This document shows, one piece after another, positions 25,501 through 38,000 of a stretch of DNA of 64,000 nucleotides; within the stretch, counting starts at the first letter, position 1; each line of letters begins with the position of its first letter. This DNA comes from Diphasiastrum complanatum (lineage: Eukaryota > Streptophyta > Lycopodiopsida > Lycopodiales > Lycopodiaceae). The stretch lies in contig CM055111.1 of the NCBI GenBank assembly GCA_029204225.1, positions 15,281,443-15,345,442 on the forward strand. The letters run 5' to 3'. Under the pieces are notes generated by a model that was not told where the DNA came from, made no database searches, and was given only the letters and a program-made list of their open reading frames with translations. The translations under genes were made by a program, and so were the position numbers.

Positions 25501-28500
25501 CACATATCTTCGAAGCAGTTTTTATGGAAGTAAAGCATTGGATGGACAAAGGAAAGGATGTGAACAGGATTGAAGAGCTTGGCTATATACTTGGAGCGGA
25601 TGTAGTTAAAAAAATAAAAATAAAAATAAATAAAGTAACAGCAAAGATGACTAACGAGGAAGAAGATTTGGCAATTTTTATTTCTGCGTGGTGTTTTTAA
25701 AAGGGAGAAGGATAATCTTTTCTAGCAAATTCATAAACTTGTTATTGAGGGGGAGAATTGCTGCAAATCAATGACCAAGTTTTGGGCATCGTTCGGCCTT
25801 GAACACTTCTTTATATGTTTCTTTTGATAATTTGGACCCAAGAGGCCCATCTAAATCGCTAAGGTCATTTCTTGTTAAGTTGGGCCTAGTTATTGTAAGT
25901 TAGTAATTTATGAAGCACGCCCTTTCTTTTTGTTGTAGATTAGTGATGGGAAACAAATCGGTGGAGTGTGTCTCTTTCGTCTGTGTGTGAATGTATGCTA
26001 TTTGGTAACTAGAATAGGATTTAAACTTTACAACGAAGAACATACTGATTGTGCAATGATTGTTCTCCTTCTATCCCTGTAATCACGTCTGGTCTCAATA
26101 ATCTAGATGTCTAAAACCCTTCACATCACATTGTAAATCTATCAAGTCTACATTTTGGACTTGACATGCTACTTGTGGTCGCAAAGGTCAATGGAGTTCA
26201 AACTGTTTGTGCATCCTTTTAAACTTTTTTTATGGTCTATCTCACCCCAAGCAGCTGTATTGCGAGCTCCCCAATTAGAATATGAATTTTTTGTTTATAA
26301 TTTTTTTTCAAAATGTTCTAATTTAAAACTCCAGAATTCTGGAATCGTTTTGGACAAGTGTCCCATTCAAGTTGTGGAACATAGTACAATTATGAATCCA
26401 ACCAATGCCTTTTGCAAATACAGAGCTGGTCATACAACTATTCTCCGAGAACCTAAGGCCACAAAGAGCTGGTTACGTGTCTCCTCCCTCATCTTCTTGA
26501 TTAGAGCTTGGATGTGGGTAGAGCAAACAAGTACAACATCGAGGAAAGTCTTTGCACATGCCCTTGCAAACTCCACCCTCCCTACTTGACAGCAAACACA
26601 TAGACACGAACCTTTTTGAAATATGAGGAAGACAACTATAGTACTCGAATACTTTGGGTTAGGGATTTTGATCACCATCAGCAAAGAGAAAAATCTGAAG
26701 CATATGCCAAACATTTGTAGGGGAAATTGGAAAAATACAATGACAGGGTTGGAATTATGCCTCTAATGCTAAGGTACAGAGCTGACTTCATGCTAACTCT
26801 AGGATTGAGTTGCAAAGAAAGACCCTTTAACCATAATTTATGCATTGAAATTGGCCTGGCCTCCTGTAGCTCCTTGCCTCAATGTCGCTTGTTTGAGAAA
26901 AAATGCAGCCCAGAAAACCCTGAAATCAGGTTTTAGCTTGATAAAAAAAAAGCAAAATTTGAAGATTCACAAATTTTAGAATGTTCATTACGGAAAGTTG
27001 AGGGCTTGAAACAGTGTTCCATTGCAACTTATTTATGTAGATGCGCAAACTAATTTGTAAAACAAATTGTGACAATCTCTTTGTAAATGACCTTTGGCTG
27101 GTTATGATACAACAAATTAGACATAATATTGGCAATTTGACCTCCCTCTCTCACTTTAAAGGCTATCTCTCATTCTAGACACGACATTGGACACTTAAAA
27201 TTGGTCTTTTGACTAATTTTAGACTTGAGTATTCTCGCAATTGTAGGAAACAAATCTTGCTTCATGTCTTTTAGGCTGTTTTCTTGTCCTTGTAGACTTT
27301 TGAGCAGCTTTTTTGGCTTTCACTTATGGCTTGTATCACTTGACTTTCCTTTATAATGTAAAATTCTTGGTGTTGATCAACTTGGTGGCATTAATGGTGG
27401 TGGTGATGCTGTTCTTGGTGTTGATGGTGATAAAGTCTCTCTTTTAATTGGTGACCTGTCTTGTGCTACTAGTGTTACTAGAGTTTTAGTTTCATTCTTT
27501 TATTATAATGTTTTGGAAGTTCTTCTTTAGAAAATGGTTCTTGTTGTACTTGAGCTTTTCTTGAACAATTAAATGTGATACCTTTATGGGAAAGTTTGTG
27601 TAAGTGTCCAATTCAAGTAAATTGTAGGCATTTCTAGTTTTATTGTTGCCAACCATCCTTTATATGAGAAATCTTGGTATAATCATTATGATCATCTCTA
27701 AACCTTCATACTTAGTCGGTTGCTAGATGTTACAACTTTTTCCTTGGAGATATCTTACACTCCCTAAATGAGACCGTACTTGAAATGTACTTATATGGTC
27801 TTATGTGCCTTTGGTACGTTGAAGACATTAATATGCTGAGAGGGGAAGACAGCTTCATTAATGTTTCTGATATATTAAAGGCACGTAAGATTGAAAGAGT
27901 ACATCTCACGTATGGTCTCACTTAGGGAGCGTAAAATATTTATTTATCTATATTTCAGCAATATATTAAGTTTACAGTGTTGGCAAGGGCACTCACACAT
28001 ACGATTTGCTGTTTGTATATTGACAAACGGATATATATGTTAATATATAAATATATTGCTAAGTAATTTTGATTCATTCATGCATGTCTGGAAGTCTAAT
28101 TCTGTGTTGCAGCGGATCGCGATCTGCTGCAAAAACGATCCGGATCGCCAGCGATCCAGGACCAGAAACTGTCCCGGATCGCAAAAAAATTTGCAAATTT
28201 TTTGGTCATTGTGGAGGGATCCACAGCTAGTTGCAATCCAAATGACCAATGAATAGCAGCAGAAATACTGAGGCAGATACAAATGAAATGATTAGCCAAT
28301 GTTATATCTGCAAATCCGTATCTGCAAAACCAATTTGCTTTAGTATCTGATAAAGTGACTAGCAGATGTTGGGGGTTAACTATCTGAAACCAAGCAATAG
28401 AACCGCTCTTTTGAAATCCTTTCAAATGATACCCCATATTGGCAGGTTTGAAATCAAAGAAACAAAAAAATTGCGTTCCGGGAAACCCTAATGGGAAATT

Positions 28501-31500
28501 CTGGATCACGTTCCGGATCGCGTTCCGGAACGCGGGCTGCATCTTTGGTCTAATTATGTGTACCAGAGATAAAAAAGTAGTCTATTTAAACTCAACAGAG
28601 ACCCAAAGTTGAAAATATTTTGCTATTATTTGTAATCTATCACTTCATGCGAATCGTGTAGTTCCAAGAAAAGATATCTGCTGTTGTCAGCTTGTATCTG
28701 ATCATGTCATGTTCACAAGGGTCGTGAATTGCGTAGAGCTTAAACATTAATAAAGGAATATTATCAATCATACGATGTGACATAATAATGTCTTGCGAGA
28801 GTCTTTAGTTTTAACAGTGTTTGTTCATCTAGTTGCTTGGTTTTTAAGCTTTTGCTTTGCACTTTGAAAGTGAACATTCATCTTACTCACTTGTACAGTG
28901 GACTGAAATAGTAATTTTATCATAAATAAGATGTGTTCTTTCTTACTCTCCATCAAATGTTTTGACAATTCTTTTGTTGTGTATCCAACATTCCAGTGTT
29001 GATGTGTCACGTTAGCCGCAGAATTGTCTGCTTCATCTTGGCTTGTGCTCTTTTATGGCAGGTCCGGTGTATAGTAAGGAATATCGTTCGTGACTGGGCT
29101 GAAGAGGTATCTTTTTATTCCTTATTGCATTTTTCATTGGGTTGTACACATAGACTTGTTATATATGACACCATTTTGAAAAATCTGATTTTCAATATAA
29201 AATCTCTGAATTCTTAGAGCAGGGTAAAAAGTTACCATCTTTGTATTTAGATGCCAGTTCTCAGGGTGTCATGTTATGTAGCTTTGACACATATCAAAAT
29301 GATGGAACAAGCCGAGATGTTTTTCGTGATTATTCAGTTGAATACAATAATGTTTTTATTGCCAGGGGAAGGTTGAGCGTGATCAATGCTACAAACCCAT
29401 ACTAGAAGAGCTTCAACTAGCTTTTCCTTCACGAAATGGTGAAAGGTAATACCAGTTGTATGTCTTTTTCTGAAAATCACCATGCTTGTTTGTTGGCAAG
29501 AACTCATTCGGCATCCGAAAACGAGCTTGAATAGATCTGATTAAAATCTTACGAAAAAAATTCACCTAATCCATTCTGTATAGTGGTTCCCTGTAAAAGA
29601 ACTAATAAGAAATTGGAGACTTCCTCAGCACTCTGCCAGGAATGTCACAGTGACCTGTTTTATCTGATTCCTTCACTTTGAGTCTAACACAGTGCAATTG
29701 GAAGGGGCATATGTTGTGGTCCTCTATGCAAATTGCCAGAGCTTCTTTGACAAAGAGGAGAATATACACATTGATTGAATTAATATGAGGTCCTTGGATT
29801 GACTAGAAGTGGTAATTAGGGTCAAGACTTAGCCATAGTAGGTGTCAGTACCTCATCTGGAACACTGTTATTTACCCCTGCATATGCTTGTGCTTTGTCC
29901 TCATGACAAGAATCTTGTGCCTCATCGGACTGTTCAGTCCTGACTTGGAATCCTTTGATCTAATCTTTCCTTCATACAATCTTGTGTGTCAAGCATACTT
30001 GTTGTACATACCATTTGACTTGTCTGGAGTTGCTTGAAATGTTTTATGAGTATTAGACATAAGGAGGCACTGAAAAATGAGATATCAAATATTCAAAGAC
30101 TAGATTGTATGAAAAAACCTGTGAGTACGAAGAAGATGAGTGTCAAAAACTTGTGAAGTTTGAAAACAGAAATTGAACTTGTACACATTAGATTTATCAT
30201 TTTATAAATGTAAAGAGCAATAGAAGCATCCTACTGTTGGAAGAACAAAACCATCACAAAACAATAGTGCAGCCATTCTTGACCTACTTATCATGCAGCT
30301 CTTTGCACACCAATTTTGCTTCCTCCCTCAAGTCAGCGACTGTCAGTGTCTCATATTACACTAGCTTACAACTAACCCCTACCTCGTCGGCCGCAACTAT
30401 CATCTCTATAAAATATTTATTATGACATTGAAAGTCTTGCAAGCAAGTCTTAACTTAGCCCTCTCTACTCTCCAAGAGCGTGAGGAATGCCCCATGCCCT
30501 GCTGACTTGCTCTAGAATTTACCCATCCCCTTCTCTATAATGTTTGACAAGAGATCTATAGTTGATTGAAATTACACATATGCTTTTCTATATTGATTCT
30601 AATTCACTCTTTTATTGTGCAGGCCTCCCACTTGTCTAGTTCCTGGAGCTGGCTTAGCTCGTTTGGCTTGTGAGATTTCTCGACTGGGTATGCCATAGTG
30701 ATTCCTAAAATCACAACAAAACTTGCATTCACTTTACTATGCTCATCTTGAAGAAGTTGCTAGAAGCAGGAGGGTAACTAGATTCAAACTAAGAAGGTTG
30801 TGCTTGCAGGATTTATGACACAAGGAAACGAATTTTCATATTACATGCTCATATGCTCTAGTTTTATTTTAAACCAGTAAGTTTCTTGAATCCTTCCTTT
30901 TGTACTGCTAGTAGCTCAAAAGATTTTTTGGTTTTGCCAAATAGGGAAATAAAATTTTTCTAGAAAGCATCAACGTTCATTTGAATTATTTTTGTTTGAT
31001 AGACATTCTAACTTTTTCTAGTGCAAAATTGTTTCTTGTGATTATGCAAACTTAATAATGCTTGCCTCATATAAAGTTCAAATGATATAAAATAAAAAAG
31101 AAGTGCAAAGCATCGTGATTTCCCAGAGGAGGAAATCTTCCTCCTTTTGGTGAAAGAGAACTTGGTTCATGTGGTTTTTTAGCTCAAGAACAAATCATTT
31201 TGAGATACAACATTGTGAAATGTGCAATACTTGTGGCATAATGGAAATTCATTAAACTGACTGTGTGTTGCCTAGATACACATAACTTCTCACTCGTTCT
31301 TTTCTATGGGTCACATGAGGGTATTTTGTCAGAATTTTTGAGGTAATCAGTTACCCATGATCAACACTGTTAGTCTAGGGGAAATGAATTATTTAACCTT
31401 CCATGTGACATCGTCCAAGGTGTTCAGGTAGTTACCATTACCTTCCAAGGAATCACATGAAATTGGGTTAATAGATTTAATATCAGGAAATTCACAAATA

Positions 31501-34500
31501 TACTCTCAGAAAAAGAAATAGTTCTCAAGGTTTCCGATTTTGTGATTTGAGATATCCATAAGGGGCCATAGAGACATGGCAATTACTATCTCCAGCATTT
31601 TTTGGAAACATGTATCGAATGATGAAACACGTTCAAAATGGTATGTACGAAACGGCCCCGTTCTGAAATGTCAAATGCACATTCAAAACAACTATACAAA
31701 TTTATGAAATTTTTTTGTATTTCAAGCACGAGCTATGGATTATATCTTATGTACTATAGTTAAGATGAATTGTGATTCATGTAGATTGTAAATTGTAATA
31801 TGTATTATCTTTGGATAAGTTGTTATGTGGATGTGTTGGGGCATTAACTTTCTTGGATTAGGTTGATGCAACGCATGCTATCGACTTCTCCTGTTTTTTG
31901 AGATCTTCTTTAAAACTTCTCCTAGGCTGTATCTCTTGTGATATGACCTTTATTGGAAACTTGTGCAGTTTCCTATAAAAAGGGGGAGAAGTTGATATTT
32001 CTGAATCTGGTGTATCTAACCGAATCAGGAGCGTTACTTCTGAGTTAGGTGGATGAGTCTACAATGTATAATCATTTGTTTATATTGTAGCTAAGATGTA
32101 TTGATTGTAAGTCACATCCATTATAAGTCATTTTGTGACTCGTGTAGTGGGTGGCTTGCATAGGATACATAGGAACTTTTGGTTCTAATTTTTTTTTTTT
32201 TGAAAATAAATTATCCCGTAAACTCAGGTGGAGTTGAATAATTCGAGTAACCAAAAGCCAGGGCTTCACGTAATGAAGTTCGATAAATCTTAAGTTATTC
32301 TAGATCAGAACTTAAGTGTATCGGGGTCTAGATGTATCTGGAACCTTGACTTTGGAATGACACTTTGTGCCATGTCTAGAGTGAAGAATTGGGAGATTAC
32401 AGTCCTTTATAGGCATCAGAAGGTGAGTTGATTCACATATATTTGAAATTTTCCTAGTGGAAAGGAATTTTGTAGAGCAACTCATATGTCTTTCAAGAAT
32501 AGTAGTAAGCATTTGGCTACAAGTTATAGCCCGTTTATGCTTACGTACAAATTTCAACCAAGATATTTGATAACGGTTGAAACTGAGACGATCAAAGTTC
32601 ACAAGGTAGTGGATTTCTTACAAGAAATGCAAGAGATGCTACAGTCAGCACATGAAAATGTATAGAGTGCCCAAGATCGGGTTAGACATTTTGCTAGTTT
32701 GAAAAGATCGCCTCAGGAGTTTCAAGTTGGAGATTGGGTGTATCTTAGAATTCCGAAGGATTCTAGAGTAGTGCGTACCAGCAAGCATTATAGATTGTCT
32801 GCTCATTGCAGTGGACCGTATATAATCTTGAAAAAGATTGAATCTTTAGCTTACCAATTAGATGTATCGGACGAGATCAAGTCTCATCCTGTGTTCCATG
32901 TTAGTCGTCTGAAGATGAGTTTACATGAGGGGGACCACCTGGGTTCTGGTAAAGGTCTAGATTTGTTTGAAGACTTATCTGAAAGAATTCCTTTGGAGCC
33001 CGAAAAGATACTTGATACAAGAACCAAATGATTGCGAAATCAGGAGGTTATTGAGCATTTGGTTAATTGGAAAGGACATTATGATGAGGATTCATGGTAA
33101 CTAGATGGTAATATGAATAGGTGGTTTCCTGACTTGAATATCTAAGTTTAGAACTGAATTAAGAGGGGAAGTATGTCATGGCCCTAATGGGGGTTTGGAC
33201 CGTTAGGGGGTGCCTTGGACATAGGGACCAGACCTAACCTGGATAGTAGTTGGGTAGGACCATGGGGTCAAGTGACCACCTGCATGCGGTATTAGCATGT
33301 GTGTTGCATTCTAGCATGGGATAGAATGTACATGCACTGTGCTTTTGCATGGGTCTTAGCTACTATGGGTTAGGTGTTCCTACATGCAGTGGACATGCAT
33401 GGGAGATTGGCATGGTCTATTAGAGTGCTTCCATGTGGATTCGGTGCATGGGCAGGTGGAGTAGAGACTAAGATGTCCTCCAACTTGTTACCCTAGCTAC
33501 TATCCCAAGATATGATTTACTCTAGCTCATTAATGTAAAGGCCAAAAAGTGTAGGCGAGAGATAACATCCCCGTTTCACCTCAATGGTGCTTGATATTCA
33601 AGATGCAAAGGGTAGGCATTGTTTTTTTTGACTCTTTGGTTACTCCAACAACTATGCACGTGGTGGAGGCATGGTGTATAGGGCGTACGAAATCTAACAT
33701 ATGGGTGAGCCATATAACAATTGAACATCAATGCGTAGTGGACAACATCATTTGAGCATTTGAGGCACTTCAAGAGGCTAACGGTGCATAAAACTATCCA
33801 CAATTCAATTTAGGTCGCCCAACTGAACCCCCATGCTAATCATTCTTTGAGCCTATTATTGTTGATTTTACTTAACATTTTCGGTTTACATGAATAATTT
33901 GGGATCTATTTGCTTCTCTCGAGCCATTTATTCCTATAGTTAGTGAATATTGTGGGTGGAATATTTTTGCTCTCTTTGTTTGAATTTGCAAGACATGCTA
34001 AGTGTGCATTGTTAATCTCCTTTTCCTCTTGCCTATCTATGCTAAGGAGGTAGCGATCCATAACTAGGTAGAGAACTTGTTAGAAGACGGATCTGTTTGG
34101 TGAGATGGAAGAGGGGGAAGATGCTTTTAGGGTACCCCGCAGGAGGAGAAGATTTGCCAGTTGTGTTTTCTATCCAAGGTGGAGTCTTAGGATCACTTCT
34201 TATTCAGGTGCCCTCTAGTATGAGATCAGAGGGAGGTATCATTGCCTCTTTCGCAATGCACCTGTCACATTGAGGTCTGTTAGCATATGAGGATCCATGT
34301 TGTATGGCGGTCATGGCCAGGGAGATGTTTCTATTACAACAGAATCTATCTTTGGTCACATGTCCTATTGATGGCTAGCAAGATCAAAAAAGGTACTATG
34401 TTCCCTCCAAACAATACGTTTGCAAGCCCTGATCATGGTCAAACTTAAGTACATACTTGACGGTGTGGTGCACAACAACTATTCCATTCTGGCCTTCCTA

Positions 34501-34994
34501 GATATTTATTTGCGAGCATATTGGGTAGCATTTGGCATTATAGCTAGTCTGATTGTTACCAAGTGCCTTGTATGATTGTCGATTAACACGAAATCCGTCG
34601 ATCCATTGACCCTCAAGGCAACTAACCCGTCCAAGCCTCGAGGTGATGTTCAATCCATTACTGGGCCCTAACATTATTTTCCCCTTAGGAAAGCCATCGC
34701 TCCTCAATGACAAAGAACTTGGTATATCCTCCATAATGTGTGTGTGTGCGCGCGCGCGCGTGTGCGTGTGTGTTTGAGAGAAATTATTTCTTAAAAGTGT
34801 GTTAGATAGATTAATTTCTAAAACATATTTTGAGTGAATGCATTGAAAAACAGATTTGAAATCACTATTACTATGCATACTACAACTCTTAGAATTTAAC
34901 GTTGTAAAATGTTTGAACTTATGTGATTTTATATTGCTCTTGGAAAATGAATCAAGAGAAAGAGAGGTATCAATTTTTGAAATGTGTGTGTGTG

Positions 34995-35071
<77 letters not shown>

Positions 35072-38000
35072 TTTATTAATGTCTTTTCCATGCCAAAGGC
35101 ATATAAGACTAATGAAGTACATGTCAAGTATGTGGTAACCATGGGAGCGTATAAAACATCTCCAAAACTGTAATAAGGAAAACTTCTAGTACAAACTAAA
35201 ACTAGAATAGATACGTATGCGAGAGAGTGTGCATAATAATCATCTGTCTGTGTCAAGATATCAAGGCTATGATGCTGTTGCTACTGCCGTAAAAGGATGT
35301 ATTGCGAGCCGCAGCATGAGGGAGCACTGGAGCCTGTCGGCGTTGTTTGTGAGCGTGAGCATGTGTGATAGTACGTCTTTGTGTAGGATGCCTGGTGATC
35401 TTGGTAGTAGCGTGATGGTGGGAGGAACACTGTCTCTGATCTCTAAGAGCATGTGAGTCGTCGTCGTCAGAATCATCATCCTCGGGCAGTAAATCATGTG
35501 ATCTCCGCCTAGTGAAGAATGAAGTAATCAGTGGCTGTGACTGAAAATGCTGGGTGTCCCGTATAAATCTCTCCGTAGTATGACCATCTCGCGTACCAAC
35601 AAAGGGGACACATCGTGGGTCCTCATAGGCTGTGAGGGAGCGTAGGGTGGTAGGCATGTCTCAAAACAAGCAGTGATATCGCCCTCTGATCTCATAGTAT
35701 ATTGGGCATCTGAAGATAAAGTGCTTATCAGACTCCACCTCACCTAGAGAACATAACTGGCAAATCCGCTCCTCTCTGGGAATACAATATCTAGCTGATG
35801 AGAAGACACCCTGAGCTGTCCCAATGTGAATTTGAGGCAATGTGATAGTCCCGACTCCAAGTAGCGTGGCATGACCGGGGTCCCAGATGCATCCAGCTCC
35901 AAGAAATGTGTTTGGTAAAAATCTGGTTTAACCCGCTAGCTGCTTATGCCAAGTCCGCTCTAGATATGCGTGATAGAGGAATCGTTTGATATACTAATGG
36001 GTGCCTGACTTGACTGTGAAGACGCAGTGAGGAGGATAGTGCAATCTGTATGTATCGTCTGTCTGTCTGCCTCTGGTAACGCCTGTATCCTCTGTGTATG
36101 AGTAATGAGCTGAAGAGCTGCCTCGATCTGGATAAGTGGAACTGCAAACTCGGCCAAAAGAATCTCATGTGGAATCAAAGGCTTCGCATGGATCAACTGA
36201 GCAAGCCTGGTGGTCTGTAGTCGTGAAAGACTGGCCCAGTGTAAAGAGGGAAGACTTGCACACCATGCCTCTGCCGCATATAGAGCCGTAGGGGTGGCAA
36301 TGGTATCAAAGAGGTGATACTTACTGCGAGCATCCTGGATGGACTTCCGGAAGCAAAATCTCTCTAGCTGAACCAGGGAGGCATGTCCCTTCCCCAGTCG
36401 AGTGGTAGCAGCTTGTCTCATGCCAAAAGTAGGACCTGAGAAAAGGATCCCTAGGTACGTTTTAATCATTATGCAAATGTGTTTTCAGGTCCTTAACAGG
36501 TTGAGGAACATTCTCATGTGATCTTAGATCTACATCTAAACATCAAGATTTGACAAGCTAGTGATGCTAGTCTTGTGATTCACTAAGTGTGCTCTTTCAT
36601 TCACCTCTAAAGCTTGTATTTATCACTTGTTGGAGTTTATAAACTTTTAGAAGTGTGGTTTACATGTGGTTTTATAGGTTGAATCAATATCTTAGTGTGT
36701 TGATCGTATGTTGATCAAGTTTGTTCAATTCTAGGTATTCTTGGCAGCCTAGTCTTGTGTATTTTCTAAGAATACAAGTAACTCTTCACACCATAACTTG
36801 ATTTGGTCACTTGCTAGAAAGTTTGAGAGCTTAAGCAAGAGTGTGTTTAGGTTGGTTTGAGTCTGTAATCCATTCTTAGTGTGCAAATTGTTGCAAGTGT
36901 CTCAACTTCCTTTCTATGCTTGGAAACCAGCCAGGTTCAAGATAGAAGTGGTGTAGGGTCCTAGATCTTATGAGATCTCCTTATCCATCATTTGTTGAGA
37001 GAAAAGTGAGTGCTAGGTGCATTAGGACAGAACCTAAAAGTTGAAGAATCATTAGATTCATGGCTTCCAATGGTGGGATCATGCTAGAAACTAATGATAG
37101 GTTGAGTTCATCAAACTACTCTACCTGGAAAGTGAGGATGGAGTCCTTACTTGAATGAACTCATGGACATAGTTGCAGGAACTGAAGAGAGACACAGTTC
37201 AAGAGCAACAAAGGTTTGATAAGAATTTTAAAAGGGCTCTTCATATCATTAAAATGAATGTTACAAATGAGCTTCTCAAGGAAGTTGGTAAGAGTCAAAG
37301 TGCAAGTGAGGCATGGAATGCCTTGAAGAAGCTCTTTGAATCAAAGTCCACATCTAGGGTATTGACCCTAAGGAGGCAAATATTTTCTAGTAGGCAAAGA
37401 GAGGGTGAAAGTGCTCATGCATTTGTCTTGAGTGTTAAGTCCTTAAGTGATGATCTAGCATGCATTGATGAAAGCATAAAAGATGGTGAACTAGTCCAGG
37501 TTATGTTGAATGGTTTGCTAGATGAACATGCTAACCTTGTGCAAAGTTTTGCCATTTAAAGAGTCTTGCCACACTTGGTTGACTTGCAAGAAATCTTACT
37601 GGCTGAAGAACATAGGTTGCAATCAAAGCTTGATGGTGCATCCTTGCAAGGTGGAGGTGAAGAGGCTTTCTTCACAAAAGGCAAAGTCAAAGGCAAAGGT
37701 AAAGGCAAAGGGAAATGGTCCAAAGGTGGTAACTCGGATCATGATGATCACTCTTCCTCCTCCTTTTCTACTTTTAGAAAGAAAGATAAGTCAAAGTTCA
37801 AGTGCTTTTATTGCGGGATAAAAGGTCATTTTGCTAATGAATGTCATAATCTTAAAGTTGTACAACAACAATCTAGATCATGTCACAAGACCCCTGCCAA
37901 AGGAAGCAAGGATAGATGATGATTCAGGTACTAAAGTAGGCCTGCTCGCATGAGCTCTAGATCTGCGAGGTCTCCTGGTAACCATAGAATACGATGTCGT

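Larger units (their letters stand above)
22937..26200 (+). mobile_element. old Copia remnant
   Basis: Signs of a Ty1/Copia element: a primer-binding-like TGGTATCGAG at 23201 after CA; gag fragments at 23540-23740 and 24480-24870 ([12 protein letters not shown]-like; broken zinc knuckle FHCGK...HNAMEC); a polypurine tract GAGGGGGAGA at about 25747; and a following LTR-like segment. Blocks at about 23030-23110 and 26118-26190 resemble each other (CATTGTAAATCTAT...CTACTTGTGGTCGCA) and may be LTR parts. Pol is missing or unrecognisable. Its gag is interrupted by the hAT-like element at 23752-24472. Confidence 0.6.

Noticed and set aside
34498-35256. 252-codon minus-strand ORF and Arg/Glu plus-strand ORFs
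   Set aside because: They are translations of the (GT)n and (GA)n microsatellites, with no domain content.
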